NCBI GenBank assembly: GCA_030220185.1
Contig: JASPKZ010003844.1
Span: 2,492,501 to 2,556,500 of the forward strand
Origin: Diploptera punctata
Lineage: Eukaryota > Arthropoda > Insecta > Blattodea > Blaberidae
Length of the DNA: 64,000 nt
Direction: 5' to 3'
In this document: positions 31,525 to 43,091 of the stretch, in pieces
Position numbering within the stretch: the stretch's first letter is position 1
How the letters are laid out: each line of letters opens with the position of its first letter
Notes under the pieces: generated by a model
Told to the model about the DNA's origin: nothing
The model's input: the letters and a program-made list of their open reading frames with translations, nothing else
The model's database searches: none
Translations under genes and position numbers: made by a program

Positions 31525-31829
31525 TAGACGAGAACCTCCAATTAATAGGCCTACATGCACAACATACAGATAATTTAATCATCCAGGTAATCTTAATTGC
31601 TTCTTTGAGAAGATGAGTTAATTACTTGCCACTCGTTGACATGTGTAGGGAAATAAGCATACTGAATTAACTTGGTGAAGTAACTTCAACAAGGGAGTAC
31701 ACTTCCCCCCACATGGGGATGTACAGGTATAGACAGGCATTATATGAATAAGCGTTAAGATAATGTTTAAATCAAAGTTAAAGCAAAAATGAGGGCTATT
31801 CAATAAAGAATAACCATTTTTTTCGGTAA
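31525..31829. other. Unassigned DNA
   Basis: 31597-31690 resembles 8598-8700. Otherwise nothing recognised. Confidence 0.4.
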
Positions 31830-32060
31830 CATACCTTTACACATCCTCAGAACTTTTATAATCCTTATCGAAGTAGTCTTCTTTGGATTTAATACAATTG
31901 TTCCAGTCTTTCTACCATTCTGAAAAGATGTCCTGGGAACAATTGTCTGACAGGAATTTCAATACATCATACTCAGCCTTTCACTACAACTTTTTTAAGA
32001 TGGAGAACGTCTGCCGCGAAATAGTTTCTTCAGGTCAGCGAACAGAAAAAAGTAGTATAT
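31830..32060 (-). pseudogene. Mariner-like transposase C-terminal remnant (weak)
   Basis: On the minus strand FQ.EW.KDW.NCIKSKEDYF and DKDYKSSEDV followed by a stop resemble the F..W..RW..CI...G.YFE end of mariner-like transposases. The upstream sequence (31917-32060) is too degraded to show catalytic motifs. Terminal inverted repeats were not found. Confidence 0.4.
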
Positions 32061-32260
32061 AATTTGATCATAAAAAATACAAGTAAATATACAGTATTTC
32101 TTATATCTCTATGATCAAATCCACATAAATGGTAGATGAATCTGTAGATGAGTTTTTTGAGATAGAAAATCAATAGTCTGAAATTCCCAATTCAGTCTTC
32201 GCAATTAGTACAATTTAGGGATTTTAATTAAGCTGCTTTATTTTTATAATATTATAATGA
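32061..32260. other. Unassigned AT-rich DNA
   Basis: Nothing recognised. Confidence 0.4.
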
Positions 32261-32695
32261 TATTGTGAAAAGAAAAATGAATGTGTGAACCAGGAATCGA
32301 ACCGTGGACCTCTAGTTCTCCAGACTAGTGTGCAGTCCATTCACCATTCCACACCTGGCACAAACACCAACAATTCTTTCCACAAAAACAAATCTATAAT
32401 TCTCGTTTCGTCCGCTGTCAGGCAGACGACACTGCCATCGCCAACGGCCAGCTTCGTTTAGAAGTATCTATATTTGAGAATTTTACACCACCACTTTTAT
32501 AAGTAGTAAGCGATGTTTTTTTAACATTTTCCAATACTGTTATTTTAACACAGTTCCAATAATCGATCGTATTATAATATTATAATAATATTGTGAAAAG
32601 AAAAATTAACGTGTGAACCAGGAACCGAACCGTGGACCTCTAGTTCTCCAGACTAGTGTGCAGTCCACTACACCATTCCACTTTATTTTTACTAC
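32261..32695 (-). mobile_element. Tandem pair of tRNA-like units, 328 bp apart
   Basis: Two nearly identical tRNA-like blocks (32285-32355 and 32613-32685), preceded on the plus strand by ATTGTGAAAAGAAAAAT, read on the minus strand as GGAATGGTG..GTGGACTGCA, CTAGTCTGGAGAACTAG (5-bp anticodon stem, loop CTGGAGA, nominal anticodon GGA) and CGGTTCGATTCCTGG (B-box). A T-rich run follows. The repeat distance is 328 bp. Arms near 32565-32590 (TATTATAATATTATAATAAT) also recur at 32250. A SINE-like or tRNA-pseudogene duplication. Confidence 0.7.
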
Positions 32696-33508
32696 AAACA
32701 TCTTAAAATTCATATCGACTGTTGAAAATGGTAAGCCTCAACCTCGATACAAGCAGTAAACAACTTTTTACATCTCCCTGTACGTTTGAAGTAACCTCCA
32801 TAAAGTAGGAACTCCAACTTGAATATAATAATAAAAGTATTTACGTACTTTGTAGAGAGGTGTAATCTTTTAGAGAGAAATAAGAGGGCACTTGGTGCAT
32901 GTTTGATGCAATTAAGACTCTCCTCTGTGTCAAGGCTGATGAAGCAAAGTTGGTGAATTTCAGAGAGACAAGACTTGGTGTCTGTTTAATGAAACTTGAG
33001 AGGAATAAAGTTGCACCCATTATGTCCTCCTCTTCTCCAGACATGGTCACTATGTTTCTTATTGTCTACCTCATTCCCATGGGTGTCTTGACTCTTGTAG
33101 ATTTCTTACAAAAGTTTTCTATAATCACTAACTTGCTATTTTTCTTCTTCTTATCTATCTAATCTCCACTCTTTATTTAACTTTATCCATTTTCCTAAGG
33201 GAAGGGACAAATCTCTGAAACGCATCTTACACAAGGACGTGAAGGCTTTATCAAGGTGACAAACAACAAACACATTCTGCGACAACAAAAACTTAATATC
33301 GAACGGGTTTGTTGAAATGATACGGTTTCGAATCCGTATTCAAAAAATCCTGAGATCATAGCTTGGTGCCGAAAAATCAACTTTATTTTTCATGATTTCT
33401 TCATGCATCACGAAAAATGGTAGGTTGAAACTTCGCTACCACTATCCATTTCAGCATTAATAAACATGTTACAGTTAGATTTAGTAAAAGTGAATTTGTA
33501 CTGTATGT
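32696..33508. other. Unassigned DNA
   Basis: An 87-codon plus frame (32899-33162) and overlapping minus frames show no known motif. A possible B-box lies at 33328. Confidence 0.4.
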
Positions 33509-33870
33509 ACACAGATGATTCATCCATAGTAATTCTGCCCGAAGGCAGGTCCTTCACTGCAATCATAGCATTTTTATGCTATGCTTGTAACTTTACTAGA
33601 GAACTGTAGGTGTGGTAGCTTCCCGTTGCTTTCCACACCGATGAAGGATGATGATGATTATGATAAGGATGATGATGGTGATAATGTCCATATGATTTCG
33701 GGGACCGTTTGGGCCTTAAAGTTTTCCTGACATTTGTCTTACAGGTAAGGAAAATTCCCGATAAAAACCTCATCCAGAAAAACTGCTCCGACCGGGGATC
33801 GAACCCGGGCCCGCTGCATGACAAGGCAGCACGCTACCTCGAGACCACAGCGGTGGACAACACAGATGAT
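33509..33870 (-). mobile_element. SINE family a with 11-bp target duplication
   Basis: ACACAGATGAT at 33509-33519 and 33860-33870 flanks a full-length copy (33520-33859). The tail CCATAGTAATTCTGCCCGAA is at the left; the head with GGGGATCGAACCCGGGCC (B-box reversed) and CCACAGCGGTGGAC is at the right. The CAT-rich linker is complete. The head is intact enough to be transcribed by pol III. Confidence 0.93.
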
Positions 33871-34554
33871 AATAATTATAATATATCAAAATGAAATTTT
33901 AATAAAAATAAATTTAATGCATCTAAAAGAAACGTTTATCATAGTTGAAATGAAATTCGTAACCCGGATTTACGTGATTTTGTGACGATAATAATATGTT
34001 TGTGAATATTCATACATTATTATATTTATTGATGTTTTATGGTCTTATTTCTAACCCCAGTATGATGTTCTGATGATGCGTCACCAGCGGAGAAATTCAT
34101 CTTGTACAGATGTCACAAACATCCGTACAATTTGCATATCTCGAGAATTGTACTATAGCTCTCTGAATAAGGGAGAGAAAATGTTCTGGATGTCAAATGG
34201 CTTTCAGATGCTGCAGAATCTGCTGGTAATCACATTCTCTCCTGGTACGACTATCGATATTCTGCGCTGAACTTAACGTCCACATTATCTTGATTTTTTT
34301 CCTTCAATTCTGATGAATTTCTTACTTTGTCTTTCATTAATTTTCTATTAATGCATTCTTAATTTATATTTTATGTTTTTTTATTAACAATAAGCCAGTG
34401 CGATTATAAATAATTAATTTGTTGTTTTTAGCCTCAATGTCAATATTACTTTAGTACAGGCCTATGTGATTCCAAAACAACTTATTTATATTTTTTTGTA
34501 ATTTCGTGTGTTTTAATGTATTATTGTTATTGATTATTATTAATAATTTCATAA
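33871..34554. other. Unassigned AT-rich DNA
   Basis: Nothing recognised. Confidence 0.5.
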
Positions 34555-34740
34555 TAAGAAATGGATAGAACACTTAATGAGAATGAACAACGAAAGAATA
34601 CCAAAAAGAACCGTCCTGTATAATCCCAGAGGAACAAGAGATGTTGGCCGACCACATAGAAGGTGGACTCCACTTTTAACTTCGCCGGAACAGGCTGCAT
34701 AGCCTAAACCTTGTAGTAGAAGAAGGAGAAGAAGAATTTT
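34555..34740 (+). pseudogene. LINE family B, C-terminal 50 codons
   Basis: KKWIEHLMRMNNERIPKRTV, LYNPRGTRDVGRPHRRWTPL then stop after EQAA, with a GAAGAAGGAGAAGAAGAA tail. Confidence 0.75.
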
Positions 34741-34923
34741 ATAAATTAATAACTTTGCGATGACACAGATTTTTTTAAAGAAGATTAGCCTATCTTCATT
34801 TTCCCTTTCTCTCTGTCTAGGCAGTTCTCTTCCATTTGATTTATTCTCTGTATGAACTTCTTGAATTTTTCCGTCTAAAATTATGGTCTGCCTCCGGTTC
34901 ACAAATTATAATTCTTTTATTTA

Positions 34924-34952
34924 ATTTATATATATATATACATATATATATG
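34924..34952. repeat. (TA)n microsatellite
   Basis: TA repeat with one CA interruption, at the edge of the tRNA-like pair. Confidence 0.9.
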
Positions 34953-35526
34953 ATATGAAAAGAAAAAAGAATGCTTGAGTCGGGATTTGAACTCGAGTCT
35001 CTAAAGTCTGTACCTTTAGCGCTCTAACCAACTGAGCTACCCAAGAATTCCAATACAAGCATACAATTTTCTTATACATGTAGTATTCTCAATTCACACA
35101 AGAGGTAGCGGAAATTTATTCCAACTGCCATCTCGCGGCTAACATAACAGTTAAGCAAATTTTTAAAGAGAATATTTACTTTATAGCAGTAACGCTTTTA
35201 TATATAGATATTATAAATATATTTTTGACATTTGGCAATGAAGGCAAATATGATATGAAAAGAAAAAAGAATGTTTGAGTCGGGATTTGAACTCGAGTCT
35301 CTAAAGTCTGTACCTTTAGCGCTCTAACCAACTGAGCTACCCAAGAATTCCAATACGAGCATACAATTTTCTTGTACATGTAGTATTCTCAATTCACACA
35401 AGAGGTAGCGGAAATGTATTCCAACTGTCATCTCGCGGCTAACATAGTTAAGCAAATTTTTTTAAAGAGAATATTTACTTTATAGCAGTAACGCTTTTAT
35501 ATCATTACCAAATGTCAAAAATATAT

Positions 35527-35540
<14 letters not shown>
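34951..35540 (-). mobile_element. Tandem pair of tRNA-like units, 300 bp apart
   Basis: Units start with TGATATGAAAAGAAAAAAGA at 34951 and 35251, an exact 300-bp period, and are nearly identical. Minus strand: CTTGGGTAGCTCAGTTGGTT (A-box), TAAAGGTACAGACTTTA (5-bp stem, loop GTACAGA), GAGTTCAAATCCCGACTCAA (B-box and acceptor). The acceptor CTTGGGT/ACTCAAG has one G-T. The nominal anticodon ACA is not used in animals, so a pseudo-tRNA or SINE is likely. A short inverted repeat (AATATATTTTTGACATTTGG and its complement) lies at 35213-35235 and 35508-35530. Confidence 0.75.

Positions 35541-35562
<22 letters not shown>
35531..35562. repeat. (TA)n microsatellite
   Basis: About 16 TA dinucleotides. 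Confidence 0.95.
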
Positions 35563-35567
<5 letters not shown>

Positions 35568-36696
35568 TTACTTCCCTTTATTTATTTTTTTTCTTTTCTT
35601 AGCGGGTTCGTACCATATCAGTTGAATTTCTTTTATCATATCTTTACTATCTGCTGAACTAAATCTTTAGAAACTTCTAGTTTTTTCTCTTATTGTAGTG
35701 TTTTTATTTTCATCCTCCCTTGAAATTCTGCCCAATATACATTTCTCCATAAACATTTCTACTATCAGACTTTGTATATGCTTTTGTATGAGTGTCCAGT
35801 TTTCAACTTAATTCAATAAGATGGTCTTGAATATTGTGCTATATTATAAAGTGATATTTAATGTTTCTACTCTATAATATTGAATTAGATTATTTTTCTT
35901 CCGCTACTTTTTCTTATTAATATTATTATTCGGTGATGTAATGAATATTATGTTTAATACTTTAAAGGTATAAAATATATTCTGAAAACAAAACTTCCGA
36001 CTAGACATATATACAAGTCAACTGACTCTTTCATTCTTGCAGAATCCATTAAGTGATTCATTTAACTTTTATCATAAAATAAATTCTACATTTTCTCACC
36101 AAAATATATGAAATGGAATATATTGTGATGCGCTAAAAGGAGGAATACCTGATTTTAAATTAGCCTGAAAGGCGTGAAATTGAATTTTTAAAAGAGGCAA
36201 CATCTTTCGAGTTCGAGAATATCATACAGGAGTCTCTGCACGAAAAATATTCTATAAACTTATATTGAAGTAGAAAAAGTAAAAAGGAACTGGAAAATTT
36301 CCGAGGTTTTTTATTATTCCAAATATAATTATATGCTTTTTGTTATAATGTCCTAAATTAGAGTAACTGTGCTCTTAATTTGGATGGTGAAAATTCGAGG
36401 AAATGACTGCCTAGAGTGTAGAAGTTAAAATTTTATTTCATTATGAAATCGTGTCTTATTACCTTATTGAACACTTGAACAATTATAAAAAAATTGTTTA
36501 AATAAAAGTAACCAATTACTCTGTACTCGATTTCAGGAATAAAATTCTCCAAAAAAAAATTGTTTTACTGCAAAAGTTTACTAACTTATGCCTCCTAACT
36601 TTATATGGCATAAAAGACAATCGCACACTGATGAGACTGATATTAATATTATATGTTACTGTGAGAGCTGAAAATTACTATTCATTATCCTCATCT
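35563..36696. other. Unassigned AT-rich DNA
   Basis: More than 1.1 kb with no coding, RNA or repeat signal that I can name. Confidence 0.5.
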
Positions 36697-37029
36697 AGTC
36701 CACCGCTGTAGTCTCGAAGTAGTGTGCTGCCTTGTCACGCAGCGGACCCGGGTTCGATCCCCGGTCGCGACAGTTTTTCTGGGTGAGGTTTTTATCGGGG
36801 TTTTTCCTCACCTGTAAGACAAATGTCAGGAAAACTTAAAGGCCCAAACGGTCCCCGAAATCACATGGCCATCATCATCATCCTTATCATTATCATCATC
36901 ATCCTTCACCGGTGTGGAAAGCAACGGGAAGCTACCACCACACCTGCAATTCCCTAGTAAAGCTGCAAAGTAGTGATTGCAGTGAAAGACCTGGCTTCAG
37001 GCAGAATTACTATGGATGGATGAATGGAT
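36697..37029 (+). mobile_element. SINE family a, full length
   Basis: Head CCACCGCTGTAGTCTCGAAG, B-box GGGTTCGATCCCCGG, linker GGGTGAGGTTTTTATCGGGG, expanded CATCATTATCATC stretch and tail ending ACTATGGATGGATGAATGG. A 10-bp deletion removes part of the CATAGCATG motif near 36970. Confidence 0.9.
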
Positions 37030-37244
37030 CCTTATCTAATATCTGGTGACCTGCTGTACTAAAGATATGAATATCTTATCCCTCTCTTTATTTCTTCTTA
37101 ATGATTTTACTCTCACTCTATTACACTCTCCATGCCTATCTAGGAAATATAAATATCAAGTAATATAATGTATTTATATTAAACATTTTTATTTCATTAT
37201 AAGCATTTATTAAAACTGCTGTTTTGTTAATAACTGTAAACGTC

Positions 37245-37450
37245 CGTCAGTTTTAACTTCATAACCTCAAACTTAGCGGATCCTAATTCGATTTCCAGTC
37301 GGGAGAAGTTTCCTGAGTGAGGTTTCTTTTAAGGTAAGACGAATATCAGGTAATGTTTAGGTCAAAATAGTCCTCGAACGCCAATCTGACCATCGCATCG
37401 TAGTCAACTATATTACATTCGCCTGTTCAGTATGAATGCATCAGTGAATC
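37245..37450 (+). mobile_element. SINE subfamily c
   Basis: B-box region GATCCTAATTCGATTTCCAG, body CCTGAGTGAGGTTTCTTTTA and tail TCTGACCATCGCATCGTAGT, ACATTCGCCTGTTCAGTATG. The tail matches 12030-12095, not the family a tail. The A-box is degraded. Confidence 0.65.
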
Positions 37451-37642
37451 GGAGTCTCGCCGTAAATGTCTAGACCTATGTAGTCTCGAAGATTGTCCCA
37501 GAATTGAGTTCTTCACTGAACCATGGAAGCTCTATATGTCGTTGTGTCACCACGAAATATGTACGAATAACTACAAAGTTAGCATGAATAACTACCCCTG
37601 CACACATAATAGTATATTACGATGTAAGGTTGGGAAGTAGTA

Positions 37643-37714
37643 TTTACAGAATCGAGGAAAATGTTTAAAAACCGAGCGATAGCGAGGTTTTTAATTTCCG
37701 AGATTCTGTAAAAC
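37643..37714. repeat. Hairpin of about 70 nt
   Basis: TTACAGAATC..GAGGAAAA..TTAAAAACC pairs with GGTTTTTAA..TTTCCGA..GATTCTGTAA around the GAGCGATAGCGAG tip. Confidence 0.8.
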
Positions 37715-38559
37715 ACTTCACAAACGTGCGTTGTACATTATTTTTGCGCGATGGTGTACTCAAAATAATATATAGTAGTAAAATAATAACATCTTAGTTG
37801 GAAATATGTGCGTTCATTATAAACAATTGAGTAACGTTAACAGTGTGGGCAATGTTTATTAGTTGAAACAACAGGAGGCCTTGATAACAAGTATTGATAA
37901 CATGGCCGCAAGTACGTATTTATTGTTTTATATTGTTTCAAATAAAGTTCAGTTCATTTAAAATGCAGTGATTTGTTTTGTATAATGTAAATTAACACTA
38001 CCTTTTGGATATTTTTGTATATACATTGTACATATTATACATAGTGTACATAGAGGGCAGTAGTTTTACTTCCAGTGACACGTGGGTGTAGATGTAATAT
38101 TACAGTATAGTTATTTAGGTTGGCAATCCCGAAATGTAGGAGGCTTAACTTTTAATCATGGTCGCCATTGCTGTAAGTACGATAAAACGCACTGGAAAAA
38201 TAATAATGCCTTAAACAAAGCGTGAGTTAATAAATGAAAAAAGGCCAATCTACCAAATCCTAAAGATAAAATACTTAGGGCCTATTGTTAAACCCAACTG
38301 TCTTAAAGACTTTTTTAAATAATATTCAAAATTTGCACCAAGACCAGCTATAAATATTGTTAACCCAGAAATAATTAAAAGGAAAGTATTTAGCCCATCC
38401 CCGATCCAGAGCTAAAATCATCTCCCGTACAGTGGTCGATAAAAGATCCTAGCCTTTAATAGGAGCAATTGGAGATAATTGTAATAACAGGTCTCATTAA
38501 ATGCTTCACCTTTATAATCAAGAATTAATATTTGTATGAAAAACAATTATATTAAAACT
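37715..38559. other. Unassigned AT-rich DNA
   Basis: Nothing recognised. Confidence 0.5.
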
Positions 38560-39000
38560 ACCTAACTAACTCATTGGCTCTATCGAACCCGCAGGTTCAT
38601 GGCCGCGCGAACATAAGCTCTCTATACATCTTTAACCTGAGCTAATTTTTCCAGTCATCCCCTGTATAATCCACTTCCCTCAAATCATAGATAATGTTAT
38701 TCTCTCACCTCATTCTTGGTCTACGAACTGGGCGTTTTCCCTCTGGTTTTCCTACAAGAAGCTTCCATGCACATTCGTGCCACATGTCCTGACCAACGCA
38801 GTCTACGATACCTAACTGTTCATATTATATCTGGCTTCCTATACATACCATGTAGCTCACTATTGTGAAGTTTTCTCCATTCACCTGTCTGTTCATCTCT
38901 TTTTGGCCCAAACATTTTTCTAAGAAATTTATTCTCAAATACTCGTAATCTTCTTTCCTCCATTAAAGTAAGAGTCCATGTTTCGCACCTATACAATATA
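38560..39000 (-). pseudogene. LINE family A, C-terminal fragment
   Basis: Minus strand has TLTLMEERRLRVFENKFLRK, MFGPKRDEQTGEWRKL, GMYRKPDII, then, after a 30-bp loss over the MGNER block, KLLVGKPEGKRPVRRPRM and frameshifted remains of the VRAAMN end. The CTAACTAACTCATTGG tail is at 38562. It faces the next copy head to head across about 220 bp. Confidence 0.8.
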
Positions 39001-39224
39001 AATATGATATTATTAACAATAATTCAATGACGGTGTGTCCCTTTTATGCCTGTATGGCGTCGGATATGTAAAAGTATAATTATACTGTATACGAGTAAAG
39101 GGAGAGGTTTAACTAAAGAAAATAAACATTAAAAAAACTGTCAAAGACATTAATTTGAGTATTAAGTCTTATTGGAGTTGATACCAAAGTTAGCTATAAC
39201 TTTATTAATACGGCATGCAGTATT

Positions 39225-39655
39225 TTTACTTTAAGGGAGGAAATAAGATTAGGAGTTTTTGAAAATAAAGTCCTTAGGAAAATGTTTGGACCAAAGAGAG
39301 ATGAACAGACAGGTGAATGGAGAAGACCACATAACAATGAACTACATGGTCTTTATAGGAAGCCAGATATAATAAGAACAGTTAAGTCTCGTAGACTGCG
39401 ATGGGCAGGACATGTTGCACGTATGGGGAATGAAAGACTTGCATGGAAGCTTCTTGTAGGCAAGCCAGAGGGAAAACGCCCAGTTGGTAGACCAAGAATG
39501 AGGTGGGAGAACAACATTAACTATGATTTGAGGGAAGTAGATTATACAGGGAATGATTGGAAGGCATTAGCTCAGGGTAGGGGTGTATGGAGAGCTTATG
39601 TCAGCGCGGCCTTGAACCTACGGGCTTGATAGTGCCAGTGAGTAAGTAAGTAAGT
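39225..39655 (+). pseudogene. LINE family A, C-terminal fragment with open frame
   Basis: Plus strand, open for 115 codons from 39282: MFGPKRDEQTGEWRRPHNNE, LHGLYRKPDIIRTVKSRRLR, WAGHVARMGNERLAWKLLVG, KPEGKRPVGRPRMRWENNIN, YDLREVDYTGNDWKALAQGR and AYVSAALNLRA stop. The tail CAGTGAGTAAGTAAGTAAGT follows. It is the best-preserved C-terminus of family A here, but it lacks endonuclease and reverse transcriptase. Confidence 0.88.
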
Positions 39656-39659
39656 ATTT

Positions 39660-40253
39660 TGAAAAAGCAACAGGGAGGTATTTAGAACGTTCAGAAGTTC
39701 CAATGATCAGCAATGTTTATATAATAAATAATGTGAACTGACCAAAGTTTGTGTCAGTGTTGTAGCAGTTTTCTTTCTTGTTCTGCCAAACGTGTGAAGG
39801 TTAAGTAAATATGCCACAGGTTGTTTATTGAATTGATGGACGTATCCCTTTAATGCATTATGTGGAAGATACATGAGAAGTGCTGGGAAACTGATACGCT
39901 ACATATGCAACAAACGTGTTTATTGAATCAGGTCATTCAATCGGGTCATTCGCTGTCATAGTGGTGAAAATTTCTATCTTTCATTCTCCACTGCTTTATT
40001 GTTTGATAAACGAAGCAGGACCTAATAGTAAATTACTGGATATTGTACAGTTCTTGGAGCCTGTTTCATAAAATGTATCCAGCAAATTATATATCTATAG
40101 ATTAAGCAAACCTACAATAACCAAGTTTCACATATTTAGGTCATGTAAACAAACTTTTAACTCGAAGATTAACAAAAGTAAGACAGTATTTTCCAACAAA
40201 TTTGAATGTATAATCGGCCAACTCCAGAACTTTCAATTTCTATTTTTGTATAA
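39660..40253. other. Unassigned AT-rich DNA
   Basis: Nothing recognised. Confidence 0.5.
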
Positions 40254-40610
40254 ATAATAATAATAATAATAATACTTACTCACTGGCATTACCGAACCCG
40301 TAGGTTCATGGCCGCACGGAAATAAGCTCTCCATACATCCCTATCCTGAGCTAATGATTTCCAATCATTCCCTGTATAATCTACTTCCCTCAAATCATAG
40401 TTAATGTTATTCTCCCACCTCATTCTTGGTCTATCAACTGGGCGTTTTCCCCTCTGGCTTTCCTACAAGAAGCTTCCATGCAAGTCTTTCATTCCCCATA
40501 CGTGCAACATGTCCTGCCCATCGCAGTCTACGAGACTTAACTGTTCTTATTATATTTGACTTCCTATAAAGACCATGTAGTTCATTGTTAAGTAGTCTTC
40601 TCCATTCACC

Positions 40611-40668
<58 letters not shown>
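40254..40668 (-). pseudogene. LINE family A fragment between AAT tracts
   Basis: AAT at 40254-40274 adjoins the ACTTACTCACTGGCATTACC tail. The minus frame gives GEWRRLLNNELHGLYRKSNI, IRTVKSRRLRWAGHVARMGN, ERLAWKLLVGKPEGK, a one-base shift, then the remaining C-terminus. Truncation at GEWRR coincides with a second AAT array (40611-40668). Confidence 0.85.
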
Positions 40669-41380
<712 letters not shown>

Positions 41381-41424
41381 AAAACTGAAACTGGGCCTTT
41401 TCCTTCGCTAAGAAGCTAAAATGT

Positions 41425-41565
41425 TACTAACTTGCAGCACTGTCGAATCGATGGTTCATGACAAATCGATAGGTTCATGGACCGAGCAGGAGTAAAGCTG
41501 ACCATCCATTCCCTTGTCTAAATACACTTTAAAATGTATTCTCCTTAAATCGTGGTTTATAAATT
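41425..41565 (-). mobile_element. LINE family A, degraded 3' end
   Basis: Traces of TACTAACTTGCAGCACTGTC, GATAGGTTCATGGACCGAGC and CTCCTTAAATCGTGGTTTAT align with the family A terminus. Confidence 0.5.
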
Positions 41566-41654
41566 CGATTTAATACATAACTCACAAATAGTGTTCGCAG
41601 TTAAGCCTAATCCGTCACGGACTTTTTTTTACACGCTTTATATTAGCTAGACCT

Positions 41655-41671
41655 GTATCTATCTATCTACA

Positions 41672-41714
<43 letters not shown>

Positions 41715-41717
41715 TTA
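41655..41717. repeat. (TATC)n tetranucleotide tract
   Basis: TATC repeats split by the mariner; they continue at 43059-43090. Confidence 0.9.
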
Positions 41718-43046
41718 TACAGGGTGGACCGCTCGAATGGACCTAATTTCAATTGCTTGTTACTGGCAAACGGTTGAAGATAGAAACTTAAAACAACGTT
41801 CATAGTACAGAAAAACTCACCAAGTTTTGATATCCAGATCACCACATCTCTATATGAGCCCCAGCAGTCACTGTGACGATATCAAAGCGATGAACAATTT
41901 CTTGCCAAGTACGTTGGAGTATGTCTTCTGGAATGTTCTCAATAGCCTCTATGATGCGCTCACGAAGATCACGAAGGTCTTTGACTGGGGTGGTGTAAAC
42001 TTTATCTTTGACATAGCCCCAGAGAAAGAAATCCAGTGGTGTTAAATCGGGAGATCTCGGGGGCCACGCGATTGGTCCTCCCCTACCAATCCACGGCCAG
42101 GGAAAATGTTGTCCAAAGTCGTACGAACTTCATTGGACCAGTGGGGAGGAGCACCATCTTGCTGGAAAACGATGTTAGGCTGCAGTTGTTCAATTTGTGG
42201 AAAGAAGAACTGCTCCAGCATGTCAAGATATGTGGTACCACGAACAGTTTTCTCGGCAAAGAAAAACGGTCCAATGACCTTATTATGTGACAAACTGCAC
42301 CAAACATTCATCTTCGGACTATCACGAACATGCTCTTGAATAGCGTGAGGATTCTCCGATCCCCAGATCCGCACATTATGCCGGTTTACCTTGCCTGACA
42401 AATGGAAAGTGGCTTCGTCCGAGAAGAAAATCTTGGTCATGAAGTCAGGATCAGCGCCGAGACGGTCCAGCATCGTATTGGCGAATTCCACTCGTTTCGG
42501 CATGTCATTCGGCTCCAGACGTTGCACTAACTGCACTTTATATGCGTGCAGTTTGAGGCGTTTGTGGACAATCCGTTGTAATGTCGATTTTGGTATTTGA
42601 AGTTCCCGCGAAGCTCTTCTTAATGACTTCCGGGGGCTTCGCTCAAATGCGGCTTGAACATTTGCTACCATTTCATCGGATGCTCTGCGACCACCACCAT
42701 GCTTCTTCAACACAGATCCTGTAGCTAATAATGTATCACGCCACTTCTTTATGCTTCTAGCAGTTGGAGCATCACGGTTAAACACTCGCCGGAACTCCCT
42801 TTGAACTCTAATGATTGATTTAAACTCCGCATACCACAAAACAGCTTGCGCTTTCATCTGCGGAGTCGCCATTTTCACAAACAATTAAATCTAAGAACGA
42901 GAAACGTATCTTTGTGCCATCTACCGACAGGATTCGAAACTTGGTGAGTTTTTCTGTACTATGAACGTTGTTTTAAGTTTCTATCTTCAACCGTTTGCCA
43001 GTAACAAGCAATTGAAATTAGGTCCATTCGAGCGGTCCACCCTGTA
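41718..43046 (-). mobile_element. Mariner-like transposon, full length, 110-bp TIRs
   Basis: TA duplications at 41716-41717 and 43047-43048. The terminal inverted repeats 41718-41827 and 42937-43046 start TACAGGGTGGACCGCTCGAA and appear identical over all 110 bp. The element is 1329 bp and holds one minus-strand transposase gene with a single frameshift. Perfect ends indicate a recent insertion. It lies in the TATC tract of the tRNA-Tyr repeat. Confidence 0.95.
41839..42872 (-). pseudogene. Mariner-like DDE transposase, one frameshift
   Basis: The ATG at 42872 opens MATPQMKAQAVLWYAEFKSI. A DNA-binding region with two helix-turn-helix parts spans about residues 1-115 (SIKKWRDTLLATGSVLKKHG and SRELQIPKSTLQRIVHK). 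The first catalytic Asp is in FFSDEATFHLSGKVNRHNVR, the second in FQQDGAPPHWSNEVR. At about 42095 a one-base shift puts the rest in another frame: PRSPDLTPLDFFLWG holds the third Asp, 36 residues after the second, and the protein ends EMW at 41839. Repaired length would be about 345 residues, normal for the family. The broken gene cannot make a full transposase, but the ends could respond to one supplied elsewhere. Confidence 0.92.
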
Positions 43047-43057
43047 TATATATATCG

Positions 43058-43090
<33 letters not shown>

Positions 43091-43091
<1 letters not shown>

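Noticed and set aside
31331..31616. Poly-Ile and poly-Asn open frames over AAT arrays (also 22640-22858, 41226-41411, 52639-52824)
   Set aside because: They are translations of trinucleotide microsatellites, with no conserved context.
34960..35045. Functional tRNA gene on the minus strand (also 35260-35345, 32285-32355)
   Set aside because: Nominal anticodons ACA and GGA are not standard in animals, and each unit is duplicated with its flanks, so SINE or pseudo-tRNA is more likely.
42036..42600. Plus-strand frames over the mariner
   Set aside because: Antisense to the transposase, which has catalytic motifs on the minus strand.
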